The translations under genes and the position numbers were made by a program. Shown here in pieces: positions 1-16,147 of a DNA stretch of 64,000 nucleotides. Position 1 is the first letter of the stretch; every line of letters begins with the position of its first letter. Origin of the DNA: Novosphingobium capsulatum NBRC 12533 (lineage in GTDB: Bacteria; Pseudomonadota; Alphaproteobacteria; Sphingomonadales; Sphingomonadaceae); NCBI RefSeq assembly GCF_001598375.1, contig NZ_BCYV01000007.1, positions 248,001 through 312,000 of the forward strand. The letters are read 5' to 3'. The notes under the pieces are model-generated. The model was given only the letters and a program-made list of their open reading frames with translations. It was not told the origin of the DNA and made no database searches.

Positions 1-1192
1 CAAAGGCGCCGCGCGCCACATCGACGCCCAGCGCCCCGATCAGCCCACCCAGGCCAAAGGCAATGGCCTGCGCAGTGCCCCACACCCCCATACGCACGCC
101 TTCACCCTGGCGGCGGCCGGCGCCGGCCAGGCCCATCATCGATCCGATGGCGGACACCGCAAAGGCGCCGTTGCACAGACCCAGGAGGGCAATATTGGCC
201 GCAATCGGCCAGCCCGGGCCAACCCAGGCAGCCATGGCCAGCCCGGCCAGCGCCACGGCCGAACCCAGGCAGCCGACCATGGTCCAGGTGCGCAGCTCGA
301 TCGGCAGGCGCCCGCGAAACGCGCTGCCGCCCACGCCGGTTGCGATCATGCCGATCAGCACGCCGCCGTTCTGCAATCCCGACAGGCTGGTCGATTGCCC
401 CGGCGTCATCGCAAAGACCAGGCCGGTGAACGGCTCCAGGATCAGATCCTGCATGCTGTAAGCGAGCATCGATACGAAGATGAACAGCGTGAAGCGCCGC
501 GCTTCATCGTCGGCGAAAATCTCGGCCAGTGCCTCCTTGAGCGAGAGCGGCGGTCCGGCCACTGGCGCCGCGCTGGCGGGCAGCAGCGGACCGCGCCCCT
601 CCAGGCGGAACGTGGCCAAGACCGTGACCAGCAGCGCCGCGCCCACCACGCCGGCGGAAACGGCGGTCAGCCGCTGTTCGGAATAGGGATCGAGCAGCGC
701 CCCGGCCGTACCCGCTGCCACCACGATGCCAAAGACCATCATGATCCAGGTCACGGCAGCGGCCGCCGCGCGCCGTTCGGGCGCCACGCCCGTGGCCAGC
801 AGCGCCAACACCGAGGTGCCCGCCGCGCCCACGCCGGCGCCGATCAGGGTAAAGGCAAAGACCGACAGGGCAATACCCTTGAAGCGCGATTCATCGAGCA
901 TGGTCACGCCATGCACCGCCAACAGCGCGCCCAGCCCCAGCGTAACCATGCCGGCCAGTATCCACGGCGTGCGCCGCCGGCCAATATCCGATCCATGGCC
1001 CCACAGCGGGCGCGACAGTTGCACGCCATAGTGCCAGGCCACCAGCCCAGCCGGAATGCCGGCGGCGAGGCCATATTCCAGCACCATCAGGCGGTTGAGC
1101 AACGAGGTTGCCAACATGGTGATCGCCCCGATCGCCGCCTGCACCGCGCCCAGGCGCAGGATGGACCACCAGCCGAACGCGTGCTGTCTCAC
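1..1192 (-). CDS. bch2: Bch2/PucC-family MFS protein of the photosynthesis cluster (partial)
   Basis: Integral membrane protein of the PucC/LhaA branch of the major facilitator superfamily, the 'bacteriochlorophyll synthase 44.5 kDa chain' found beside bchG in photosynthesis clusters. Its exact role is unsettled (pigment delivery or light-harvesting assembly). It starts at GTG 1192, which overlaps the bchG stop (GTGA), with a GGGAGG Shine-Dalgarno six bases upstream. About 397 residues are visible and the C-terminus lies beyond base 1. The N-terminus reads VRQHAFGWWSILRLGAVQ, followed by repeated hydrophobic segments and a late MGVWGTAQAIAFGLGGL segment typical of the family. It is co-transcribed with bchG. 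The family call is confident; biochemical function is not shown by sequence. Confidence 0.9.
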   Translation of the reverse strand, partial: MRQHAFGWWSILRLGAVQAAIGAITMLATSLLNRLMVLEYGLAAGIPAGLVAWHYGVQLSRPLWGHGSDIGRRRTPWILAGMVTLGLGALLAVHGVTMLDESRFKGIALSVFAFTLIGAGVGAAGTSVLALLATGVAPERRAAAAAVTWIMMVFGIVVAAGTAGALLDPYSEQRLTAVSAGVVGAALLVTVLATFRLEGRGPLLPASAAPVAGPPLSLKEALAEIFADDEARRFTLFIFVSMLAYSMQDLILEPFTGLVFAMTPGQSTSLSGLQNGGVLIGMIATGVGGSAFRGRLPIELRTWTMVGCLGSAVALAGLAMAAWVGPGWPIAANIALLGLCNGAFAVSAIGSMMGLAGAGRRQGEGVRMGVWGTAQAIAFGLGGLIGALGVDVARGAF

Positions 1193-2091
1193 AGGTATCC
1201 TCCCAGGCCGAGCGCGGCGGCCATCATGCCAAAGACATAAAGCGACACGCCGGTGGCATTGTACCAGGGCGCGCGCGCCGCGGGATCGGCCACCAGCCGG
1301 GGCATCAGCGCCAGTTGCGCGGCCAGCAGCACCGCCACGGCCAGCGCCGGCACCGCCAGATGCCAGCGCCACAGCAACAGCACGACCACTCCCTGCGGCA
1401 CGGCCATCACCGCGCTGGCCAGCAGCGCCGCGCGGCGTTCCCCCAGAACCACCGGCAAAGAGCGCAGCCCGGTCAGGCGATCACCCACCACGGCCTTGAA
1501 ATCGTTGAGCGTCATGATGCCATGCGCGCCCAGGCTATAGAGCGCCAGGACAGCCAGCACCCGACCCGAGGGCAGCGCCCCGGCCATCACCGCCGCCCCG
1601 GTGAACCAGCTCAACCCTTCATAGCTGAGCGCCACAACTGCCGGGCCAATCCAGCCGCTGGTCTTGAAGCGCAAGGGCGGCGCGCTGTAGGCCCAGGCGC
1701 AGGCGAGGCCCAATGTCGTGGCGGCCAGCACCCATGGCCCGGTGAGCGCCGCCACCAGCAGCGAAACGCCGCTCCAGATGATCGCGATGGCCAGGCCCCA
1801 GCGTCCGGCGATGCGGCCGGAGGGGATCGGGCGGTGCGGCTCGTTGATGGCATCGACATGGCGATCGAACCAGTCGTTCACCGCCTGGCTGGTGCCACAT
1901 ACCAGCGGGCCGGCCAGCGCAATGCCGGCGATCAGGAAAGACCAGCGCGAGGCAACCGGCACGCCCGATGACAGCACGCCGCACACCATCGCCCACATCG
2001 GCGGAAACCAGGTGATCGGCTTGAGCAGGGTGACAACGTCCCGGAGCGCCGGAAGTGGCGCCATCGCGGGAAAGGCAGCAGAGCGAGCCAT
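1189..2091 (-). CDS. bchG: Bacteriochlorophyll synthase (polyprenyl transferase)
   Basis: Attaches geranylgeranyl or phytyl diphosphate to bacteriochlorophyllide a, the last committed step of pigment synthesis, in the membrane. This 300-residue UbiA-superfamily protein has a KPITWFPPMWA signature near residues 24-34 and the Mg-diphosphate motif NDWFDRHVDAINEP at 72-85. About eight hydrophobic segments follow. The first Met (2091) has no clear Shine-Dalgarno. The proposed promoter -10 box (2098-2103) lies so close that the mRNA would be nearly leaderless, so Met10 (2064), just ahead of the conserved region, is a possible alternative start. The stop overlaps bch2. A PpsR-type palindrome lies just upstream. 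Confidence 0.95.
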   Translation of the reverse strand: MARSAAFPAMAPLPALRDVVTLLKPITWFPPMWAMVCGVLSSGVPVASRWSFLIAGIALAGPLVCGTSQAVNDWFDRHVDAINEPHRPIPSGRIAGRWGLAIAIIWSGVSLLVAALTGPWVLAATTLGLACAWAYSAPPLRFKTSGWIGPAVVALSYEGLSWFTGAAVMAGALPSGRVLAVLALYSLGAHGIMTLNDFKAVVGDRLTGLRSLPVVLGERRAALLASAVMAVPQGVVVLLLWRWHLAVPALAVAVLLAAQLALMPRLVADPAARAPWYNATGVSLYVFGMMAAALGLGGYL

Positions 2092-2097
2092 GCCCGA

Positions 2098-2139
2098 AGA
2101 CTACGCCCATGGCGCGCCATGCGTCAAATTAAATTGACA
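2098..2139 (-). promoter_or_regulatory. bchG promoter with PpsR/CrtJ-type operator
   Basis: The palindrome TGTCA-N8-TGACG occupies 2122-2139 (read on the minus strand), one mismatch from the PpsR/CrtJ consensus TGT-N12-ACA. Its distal half supplies a -35 box TTGACG. An 18-base spacer then leads to TAGTCT at 2098-2103. The bchF promoter has the same layout and the identical -10 hexamer. Repressor binding would cover the -35. Motif reading only; no footprint data. Confidence 0.7.
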
Positions 2140-2148
2140 GAATTTATG

Positions 2149-3570
2149 TCAATCTTCCGCGTCAGCCATGTTGCCCAAGCCATAGCGATGCAGCTTGGAA
2201 TAGAGGCTCTGGCGGCTCAGCCCGAGGATCTCGGCGGCCGAGGCGCGGTTGTTCGAGGTATATTCCAGCGCCGCCTCGATACACAGCCGCTCGATCAGGT
2301 CGGTACTCTCGCGCACGATGTCGCGCAAAGACATGCGGCCGACCAGTTCGGTCAGCTGCTCGACCGAGCGCGGCGAGTCGCTGGTGGTCGGCAGATCGCG
2401 CAGGCGGCGGCCGATCGGGCGGATGACAAAGCCATAGCAGATCTGCTCGCTGCCGGTACGCACGGCCGAAAGCTCGACCGGCTCGCCTTCAAAGCCATCG
2501 CTGGCGCCCACCACGGTCACCACGTTGCGGGCGCTGTCATGCTTGGTCAGCTGGCCCTCGATCAGATCGAGATCGATGCCCGGACGGCCCACGTAATCGC
2601 CCAGCGGCTGGCCGCGCAGCTGTTCGGCACTGGCGGCAGCCACCAGTTCGACAAACGCGGCATTGGCCTCGCGGATGATCATCGTCGCGTCGGTCAGGAC
2701 AAAGGCATCGGGCATGGCCTCGATCACCCGCACCGTCACCCCGGCATCCGGCCGTGCCGCGCCGACCGGGCTGGACAGCCGCACCAGAATGAACTGGCCG
2801 CCGCGTTCGCGGAAACCGCTGGCGGAAATCTGCACCTTTTCGCCATCATGGGCGAGCGCGGCATCGAGCGGCTGCAGCCCGTGCGACACCATCGCCGATC
2901 CCAGGAAGGCAATGATGTGTTCGCGCGCGGCATTGGCAAACAGCGCGGTCAGCTTGCCACCCTGCAACGATCCGGGACGGCTGTGGAACGCGCGATGCGC
3001 GGCCTGGTTGGCCTCGCGGATGCGGAACCCGTCGGCATCGACGATCAGCACCGGCTCTACCGACTGTTCGAACAGCAGGCGATAGCGCGCCTCGATCTGG
3101 CGCAGGCGGATATAATCGCGTTCAAGCGACTGCTGCGCCTGCAACAGGCGCTGCTGCAGCGCGGCTTCGTCGCGCATGTCGCGGCCGATGGCGATGCAGC
3201 CTTGGCCGCCCGCGCCCAGGCTGACCGTGACGAAGCGCACGGGAATGTCCCCCTCGCCCGACAGCAGGTTGACCTGGCGCCAGTGCTGGGTCACGCCCTT
3301 GCGCATCCCGGCGAGCATTTCCATCACCTTGGGCCGGCTTTCGATAGTCACCGTGTCCAGCCATTCGCGGCCAACCCAGCTGCCTGCTTCGGGAAATTCG
3401 CGGGGATCGGCCGAGACGTCAACGATGCGGCCATCCGCGTCCAGGATCAGCGCAATCTCGCCAGAGACCATCGCCAGGCGGGCAGCGGCATCACCGGTCA
3501 GCGCGGCAAAATGCCGGGTGGCAGAGGTGAAAGGCAGTTTGCCTTCGATGCTGTTCCTGCGGCTGGACAT
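2149..3570 (-). CDS. ppsR: PpsR/CrtJ redox-responsive photosynthesis repressor
   Basis: Transcriptional repressor of bch, crt and puc genes under oxygen. The 473-residue protein has tandem PAS regions: an N-terminal one, one around ALYRLLFEQSVEPVLIVDADGFRIREAN, and one around EAMPDAFVLTDATMIIREAN. A glutamine-rich linker (QQRLLQAQQSLERDYIRLRQ) lies between them. A C-terminal Fis-type helix-turn-helix (ASAAEILGLSRQSLYSKLHR) sits near 443-463. Cys430, just before the HTH, is in the place of the redox/persulfide-reactive cysteine known from Rhodobacter PpsR. The gene lies 12 bases downstream of aerR on the same strand, the usual partner arrangement. No strong Shine-Dalgarno is seen, so coupling to aerR translation is likely. 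Confidence 0.95.
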   Translation of the reverse strand: MSSRRNSIEGKLPFTSATRHFAALTGDAAARLAMVSGEIALILDADGRIVDVSADPREFPEAGSWVGREWLDTVTIESRPKVMEMLAGMRKGVTQHWRQVNLLSGEGDIPVRFVTVSLGAGGQGCIAIGRDMRDEAALQQRLLQAQQSLERDYIRLRQIEARYRLLFEQSVEPVLIVDADGFRIREANQAAHRAFHSRPGSLQGGKLTALFANAAREHIIAFLGSAMVSHGLQPLDAALAHDGEKVQISASGFRERGGQFILVRLSSPVGAARPDAGVTVRVIEAMPDAFVLTDATMIIREANAAFVELVAAASAEQLRGQPLGDYVGRPGIDLDLIEGQLTKHDSARNVVTVVGASDGFEGEPVELSAVRTGSEQICYGFVIRPIGRRLRDLPTTSDSPRSVEQLTELVGRMSLRDIVRESTDLIERLCIEAALEYTSNNRASAAEILGLSRQSLYSKLHRYGLGNMADAED

Positions 3571-3582
3571 GGGCGTGGCCAG

Positions 3583-4500
3583 CTATGCGCCGAAGCGGGC
3601 GGGCAACGCCTGCATCGGCACCAGGCGCTCGGCCAGATCAAGCGCGCCACAGGCATCCTGTGCGCTGCCATCGGCACCGACCTCGTCGACGAGCGCGGGA
3701 TTGGCGTTCACCATTCTTCCACCAATGAGAATCTTCAGATCGGGCGATCGCGATACACTGCGCATGGCGGAAATCAGGCTCGCAAGCTTTGCGTTAGGAC
3801 AATCACAACTGATGGTCAAGCCGACCAGATCCACGCTGTGATCGGCAATATTCTGGAGCAATTCCTTGCGTTCCGGGTCGATCAGAACCTCTGTCTGCCA
3901 GCCGGCACGGGCAAATACTTCTTCCACCATCAGCGCGCCAAAGCTGTGCGGATCGCCAGGCATCGGCGCAAACAGGGCCGAGCGCGTGCGAAACGGCACG
4001 GCGCGCGGCGGGGGATAGCGCATGGTCACCTCGCGCATCACTTCCTGCAGCCGCCACAGGCCCATCGTCACATCGACGAAATCGCAGTCATCGTCTTCCC
4101 AGTGCTTTCCCAGGCGCCGCGCCGAGGGCGCCAGCAGATCGACGAACACGGATTCGACGCAGGCCCCGCGCGCCAGGATGCTTTCCACCAAGGCCAGCAA
4201 TTCATCGGCTTCGAGTTGCAGCGGCAGCGAGGCAAAGCGCGCCGCCTCGGCCGCGTCCACCGTGGCCGTACCTTGTGCGGCGATGCGCGGCACCGGGCCA
4301 TGGGACTGGGCCATGAGCAGGCGGGGAATGATATGTTCGCTGATCAGGGCGTCAACGGCGGCGGGGGGGAAGGCCCGCGCACTATCGCGCGCCTTGGCCA
4401 TGGTTCGGCCGGATGCGGCGTTGCGGCCGTCCTTGGCGCGCGGGGCCCCTTCCCCACGACCGGCCCGCTTTGCCGCGCCTGCACCTAAAACAGTAGCCAT
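3583..4500 (-). CDS. aerR: AerR/PpaA cobalamin-binding antirepressor of PpsR
   Basis: B12-dependent light/redox antirepressor that modulates PpsR/CrtJ. The cobalamin-binding domain carries the DxHxxG motif as GDPHSFG, with the cobalt-ligating His at residue 185 of this form. Upstream are the helical WRLQEVMREV segment and an LVGLTISCDCPNAKL strand-helix. I chose ATG 4500 because GGAGGGG lies eight bases upstream. A second in-frame ATG at 4584 also has AAAAGGG about nine bases upstream and adds 28 residues. The frame stays open to an ATG at 4629, which lacks a ribosome site. Long and short AerR forms are described in Rhodobacter capsulatus. Divergent from bchF and upstream of ppsR. Confidence 0.88.
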   Translation of the reverse strand: MATVLGAGAAKRAGRGEGAPRAKDGRNAASGRTMAKARDSARAFPPAAVDALISEHIIPRLLMAQSHGPVPRIAAQGTATVDAAEAARFASLPLQLEADELLALVESILARGACVESVFVDLLAPSARRLGKHWEDDDCDFVDVTMGLWRLQEVMREVTMRYPPPRAVPFRTRSALFAPMPGDPHSFGALMVEEVFARAGWQTEVLIDPERKELLQNIADHSVDLVGLTISCDCPNAKLASLISAMRSVSRSPDLKILIGGRMVNANPALVDEVGADGSAQDACGALDLAERLVPMQALPARFGA

Positions 4501-4639
4501 GTCAGACCCCTCCGGTCCGGTTTGGCGCAGATCGCGCCTTGCCCGGACTGCGGGATCGATACGGCCACTGCTGTTCGGGACCATGAGCGTACGCCCTTTT
4601 CGGCGATCTGACAAACGGCAAAGTGTCATATTTTCTTGT

Positions 4640-4681
4640 CGTCAAGTTTGATTGACACTTGTGCGAAGTGAGGCGTAGTCT
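4640..4681 (+). promoter_or_regulatory. bchF operon promoter with PpsR/CrtJ-type operator
   Basis: The palindrome CGTCA-N8-TGACA lies at 4640-4657 and fits TGT-N12-ACA with one mismatch. Its right half forms the -35 box TTGACA (4652-4657), followed by an 18-base spacer and TAGTCT at 4676-4681. An extra half site TGTCA lies at 4624-4628. This promoter would drive the whole bchF-hemA operon. The bchF ribosome site AAAGGTGAG is at 4694-4702. Confidence 0.75.
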
Positions 4682-4701
4682 CCCCTCAACAACAAAGGTG
4701 A

Positions 4702-6579
<1,878 letters not shown>

Positions 6580-6583
6580 CGCC

Positions 6584-8117
6584 ATGCAGCTCGCCGTCTG
6601 GACATACGAAGGCCCGCCCCATGTGGGGGCCATGCGGGTGGCCACGGCGATGGACGGGGTGCACTATGTGCTGCACGCGCCCCAGGGCGATACCTACGCC
6701 GATCTGCTGTTCACCATGATCGAGCGGCGCGATCGCCGCCCGCCGGTTACCTATACCACGTTCCAGGCGCGCGACCTGGGCAAGGATACCGCCGCCCTGC
6801 TGCAGGATGCGATCCGCGAGGCGGCCGTCCGCTTTGCCCCGCAGGCCCTGCTGGTGGGCGCATCGTGCACGGCCGAGCTGATCCAGGACGATCCGGCGGG
6901 CCTCGCCGAAGCGCTGGACCTGCCCTGCCCGGTCATCCCGCTGGAACTGCCGAGCTATCAGCGCAAGGAAAACTGGGGCGCCGCCGAAACGTTCTATCGC
7001 ATGGTGCGCCAACTGGCTGATCCGGCCGTGCGCCCTGCCCCGCGCGATGGGTGCCGGCCGCTGGCCAACCTGCTCGGGCCCTGCGCGCTGGGCTTTCGCC
7101 ATCGCGACGATGTCGTCGAAGTGGTCAAGCTGCTCGACAGCATGGGCATCGGCGTCAATTGCGTGGCCCCGCTCGGCGCTTCGCCCACGGACCTGCGCAC
7201 ATTGGGCCGGGCCGATTTCAACGTGGTGCTCTATCCCGAAATCGGTATGGAAGCCGCGCGCTGGCTGGGCCGCACATTCGGCCAGCCAATGATCGACGTG
7301 GTGCCGATCGGCATGGGCGCCACGCGCGATTTCGTCCAGGCGGTGGCCGCGCTCACCGGCATCGATCCCGCTCCCGCGCTCGCCAATCCCACCGCGCGCC
7401 TACCGTGGTGGAGCCGCTCGGTCGATTCGACCTATCTCACTGGCAAGCGCGTCTTCATTTTTGGCGATGCCACCCATGCCATTGCCGCCGCCCGTATCGC
7501 GCGCGACGAGCTGGGCTTCACTGTCTGCGGGCTGGGTTGCTACAATCGCGAATTCGCCCGCGAGATGCGCGCCGCTGCTGCCGACCACGGCCTCGATCCG
7601 CTGATTACCGACGACCACCTGGCGGTCGAAGCGGCGATCCACGCCGCCGCGCCCGAACTCGTGCTCGGCACGCAGATGGAACGCCATATCGCCAAGCGCA
7701 TGGGCCTGCCCTGCGCGGTGATTTCCGCGCCGGTCCACGTCCAGGATTTCCCCGCGCGCCACAGCCCGCAGATGGGCTTTGAAGGCGCCAACGTGATCTT
7801 CGACACCTGGGTGCATCCCTTGGTCATGGGGCTGGAAGAGCATCTGCTCGCCATGTTCCGCGACGATTTCGAGTTTTCCGACGCGGCCGGCCCTTCGCAC
7901 CTTCATGCCCAGCCCGCCCCGGCCCAGGCGGCGATGGCACCGGCGCCCGCCATCGTCTCGCAGGCCGATATTCCCTGGACCAGCGATGCAGAGCGCGAGT
8001 TGCGCAAGGTGCCGTTCTTCGTGCGTGGCAAGGCTCGCACCAACACCGAACGCTATGCCTCCCTGGAAGGCCGTGTGCAGATCGATATCGCCACGCTCTA
8101 TGATGCCAAGGCGCACT

Positions 8118-8128
<11 letters not shown>
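6584..8128 (+). CDS. bchB: Light-independent protochlorophyllide reductase subunit B
   Basis: Catalytic partner of BchN. 514 residues. The N-terminus ([20 protein letters not shown]) matches the family and Asp36 ([11 protein letters not shown]) is the conserved aspartate that ligates the NB cluster. [15 protein letters not shown] and [16 protein letters not shown] are recognisable core segments. The C-terminal PCP-reductase-type tail ([22 protein letters not shown]) is present. GAGGG lies about ten bases before the ATG. The last 11 bases overlap bchH. Confidence 0.97.
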
Positions 8129-13288
<5,160 letters not shown>

Positions 13289-13292
<4 letters not shown>

Positions 13293-14728
13293 TGGCCCGC
13301 CGCACGCCCCTTGCCAGCAGGTGGAGCCGGGTGGCGCTGACCTGGCTGCCGTTTGCCGATGCGGCCAGCGTCGACATTCCGCTGTCACGGCTGCTGCGCC
13401 TGTCGCTGTTCCAGGTCAGCGTGGGCATGATGACCGTACTGCTCAACGGCACGCTCAACCGCGTGTTGATCGTGGAACTGGGCATCCATGCCTGGCTCGT
13501 CTCGCTGATGATCGCCATTCCCCTGCTCGCCGCGCCGTTCCGCGCGCTGATCGGCCACCGTTCCGATGTGCACCGCTCGGTGCTGGGCTGGCGCCGCGTG
13601 CCGTTCATCTGGTTTGGCACGCTGATGCAGTTCGGCGGGCTGGCGATCATGCCCTTTGCCCTGCTGCTGATGCGCGATCCGCATCTGTTCGCTGTCGGTC
13701 TGGCCGCCAGTGCGCTTGCGTTCCTGCTGGCCGGCATCGGCATGCACACCACGCAGACCGCCGGCCTTGCCCTGGTCGGCGATCTCCTGCCCGATGATCG
13801 CCGCGCCCGCGCCGTCGCGCTGCTCTACCTCTCCCTGCTCGCCGGGATGATGGTCTGCTCCACCATCCTCGGCGGGCTGCTCAACCATTTCACCCCCACC
13901 CGGCTGGTCCAGGTGATCCAGGCCTGCGCCGTGACCACCTTCGTGCTCAACGTTGTGGCACTGTGGAAGCAGGAAGCGCGCAGCCCCGCGATCGCCTCTC
14001 CCGAAACGCCGCGCCCGCCCTTTGCCCAGGTATGGCGCCAGTTCGCCGCCCAGCCGCTGACCATGCGCCTGCTCGCCACGGTAGGCCTGGGCGCAGCCGC
14101 CTTTGCCATGCAGGACCCGCTGCTCGAACCCTATGGCGGCGAAGTGCTGCGCCTGTCGGTGGGCGCCACCACCAGCCTGTCGGGTGCCTGGGCACTGGGC
14201 GCGCTGGCCGGCTTTGCGCTGTCGGCGCGGTGGCTGGGCCATGGCATCGATGCGCTGCGCATCGCCGGCTATGGCGTGGTGCTGGGCATTGCCGCGTTCA
14301 TGCTGGTGATCTTCGCCGCCCCGCTGCAAAGCCCGCTCACGCTGGGCCTCGGCGCGCTGGTGATCGGCGCGGGCGCCGGGCTGTTTTCGGTGGGCACGCT
14401 GACGGCGGCGATGGGCCAGGCCGGCAGCGATACCGCCGGTCTCGCGCTAGGCGCCTGGGGCGCGGTGCAGACCACTGCCGCGGGCCTGGCCATCGCGTTT
14501 GGCGGGGTCTTGCGCGATCTGGTGTCGAGCTTTGCCGTGGCCGATGGCCTGGGCCTGACGCTCGCCCACCACGCCACCGGCTATGGCGTGATCTACGCGA
14601 TCGAGATCGCCCTCTTGCTGGTCACGCTGGTCCTGATGGGGCCGCTCGTGGGCCAGTTGTCGGGCGCACGCGCCACGCTTTCACCTGCCGGAGCGCGTCG
14701 CTTTGGCCTGACCGAGTTTCCGACATGA
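13289..14728 (+). CDS. lhaA: LhaA, light-harvesting/reaction-centre assembly MFS protein
   Basis: Membrane protein of the PucC/LhaA family required for normal light-harvesting complex I assembly, placed as usual between bchM and puhA. 479 residues with about 12 hydrophobic segments; the family stretch RALIGHRSDVHRSVLGWRRVPFIWFGTLMQ lies near 85-115 (given here as two adjoining parts RALIGHRSDVHRSVLG and WRRVPFIWFGTLMQ). Starts at GTG 13289 or the adjacent ATG 13292, overlapping the bchM stop. Paralogous to the partial bch2 at the left edge of the window. Confidence 0.93.
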
Positions 14729-14750
14729 GCAGCCGGGAAGGAGAACTCCC

Positions 14751-15524
14751 ATGAGACACGGCAATATCGTCGGCACAGTGGATGCCGCGCAACTCGCGCT
14801 GATCGCTTTCGTCCTGTTCTTTATCTGCCTGATCTTCTGGCTCAGGCGCGAAGACCGACGCGAGGGCTATCCGCTGGAAGACGCGCTGACCGGCCGTGTC
14901 GATAGCGACGGCGGCCCGCTGTCCACCGCCAGCGCCAAAACCTTTGTCCTGCCCTTCGGCATGGGCACGGTTACCGTGCCGCTGCCCGCCAGCGAAAACC
15001 GCGAGCCGGTGGAAATCAAGGCAGCGCGCCGCGAAAACTTCGGCGGCGCGCCCTATTCCCCGGTGGGCGATGTCTTTGCCGCTGGCGTCGGGCCGGGCGC
15101 CTATGCCAATCGCGCGCGCTTTCCCGATCGCGATGCCCATGGCAACGCGCGCATCGTGCCGATCGGCAGCGTGCCGCAGATCACCGTGGCCAGCGCCAGC
15201 ACTGATCCGCGCGGGCTGTCGGTCTATGGCGCCGATGGCGCGCGGGCCGGGACGGTGGCCGATCTGTGGATCGACCGCGCCGAACACATGATCCGCTACC
15301 TGGCGGTCGATACCGGCACGCGCATCGTGCTGGCGCCGATGGCCATGGCCGTGATCCGCCGCGAAGGTGTGATCATCAGCGCGATCAACGCTGCCGATTT
15401 CGCCAATGCCCCCTTCCCCGAAAACCCTGGTGAAATCACCCGGTACGAGGAAGAGCGCGTCGTCGCCTATTTCGGCACCGGCTATCTCTATGCCAATGCC
15501 GACCGGCTGGAGCCGTTGCTGTGA
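14751..15524 (+). CDS. puhA: Photosynthetic reaction-centre H subunit
   Basis: Cytoplasm-facing H subunit that caps the L/M core, which is encoded by puf genes outside this window, and guides protons to QB. 257 residues. There is a single N-terminal transmembrane helix (AALIAFVLFFICLIFWL-like, near residues 12-30) followed by RREDRREGYPLE, then a PRC-barrel cytoplasmic domain (GLSVYGADGARAGTVADLW near 155-175). AGGAG lies seven bases before the ATG. The stop overlaps puhB (GTGA). Its presence indicates a type II reaction centre. Confidence 0.97.
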   Translation: MRHGNIVGTVDAAQLALIAFVLFFICLIFWLRREDRREGYPLEDALTGRVDSDGGPLSTASAKTFVLPFGMGTVTVPLPASENREPVEIKAARRENFGGAPYSPVGDVFAAGVGPGAYANRARFPDRDAHGNARIVPIGSVPQITVASASTDPRGLSVYGADGARAGTVADLWIDRAEHMIRYLAVDTGTRIVLAPMAMAVIRREGVIISAINAADFANAPFPENPGEITRYEEERVVAYFGTGYLYANADRLEPLL

Positions 15525-16147
15525 GCGAATATGATTTCGAGCCGGTGCGCGGCCTTCCCGGCGATCTGCCGGCGGGCGAATGGATCGTGTGGCAGGCCGC
15601 ACCGCACTGGCAGACGTTCAAGCGCAGCGCGCTGTTCGCGCCATGGCTGGCCGGCTATTTCGCGGTACTGGCGCTGCTGGCGCTGGCCAGCGGCAACCTG
15701 ATCGGCGCAGGCGCGATTCTGGCGGCCGGCGCCGTGCTGCAAGGCTTGCTCACCCTGTTTGCCGTGCTGGTGGCGCGCACCACGGTCTATACCCTGACCA
15801 ACCGCCGCGTCGTGCTGCGCGTCGGCATTGCACTGGGCAAGTGCATCAATCTGCCGCTTTCGCTGATCGCCTCGGCCGATCTGCGCGGCCATGGCCGGGG
15901 CCATGGCGATATTGCCCTGACGCTCAAGGGGCAGCACCGCCTGGGCTATGCCATGCTCTGGCCCCATGCGCGGCCTTGGCGCCTGGCCCAGCCGCAGCCG
16001 ATGCTGCGCGCCCTGGCCGATGCGCCGCGCCTGGCAGCAGCGCTGGCCCAGGCCTGCGCCCAGGCCGCGCCGCATGGCATCGTCCGCGCCGATACCACCG
16101 AGCCCGCGCAGCCGATCAGCGGCCCGATTGCGGGAGCTGCCGCATGA
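15521..16147 (+). CDS. puhB: PuhB reaction-centre assembly protein
   Basis: Membrane protein that helps reaction-centre and LH1 assembly. 208 residues, starting at GTG 15521 overlapping the puhA stop. It begins with a YDFEPVRGLPGDLPAGE segment. Two to three hydrophobic segments follow (LAGYFAVLALLALASGNLIG; GAILAAGAVLQGLLTLFAVLVA), then a bPH2-like domain with YTLTNRRVVLRVGIALGK. Four-base overlap (ATGA) with puhC. Position and domain pattern are diagnostic. Confidence 0.94.
   Translation: MSEYDFEPVRGLPGDLPAGEWIVWQAAPHWQTFKRSALFAPWLAGYFAVLALLALASGNLIGAGAILAAGAVLQGLLTLFAVLVARTTVYTLTNRRVVLRVGIALGKCINLPLSLIASADLRGHGRGHGDIALTLKGQHRLGYAMLWPHARPWRLAQPQPMLRALADAPRLAAALAQACAQAAPHGIVRADTTEPAQPISGPIAGAAA

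Noticed and set aside
2119..4488. 789-codon open frame on the plus strand across ppsR and aerR
   Set aside because: Antisense shadow caused by high GC; composition rich in His, Gln and Arg, no domain, and it covers two well-supported genes.
4624..4641. Second complete PpsR site TGTCA-N8-TGTCG beside the bchF operator
   Set aside because: The right half is a direct rather than inverted copy, so it does not fit TGT-N12-ACA; kept only as a possible extra half site.
7905..8117. Upstream extension of bchH
   Set aside because: These 71 codons lie inside bchB in another frame; the conserved BchH N-terminus begins at 8118.
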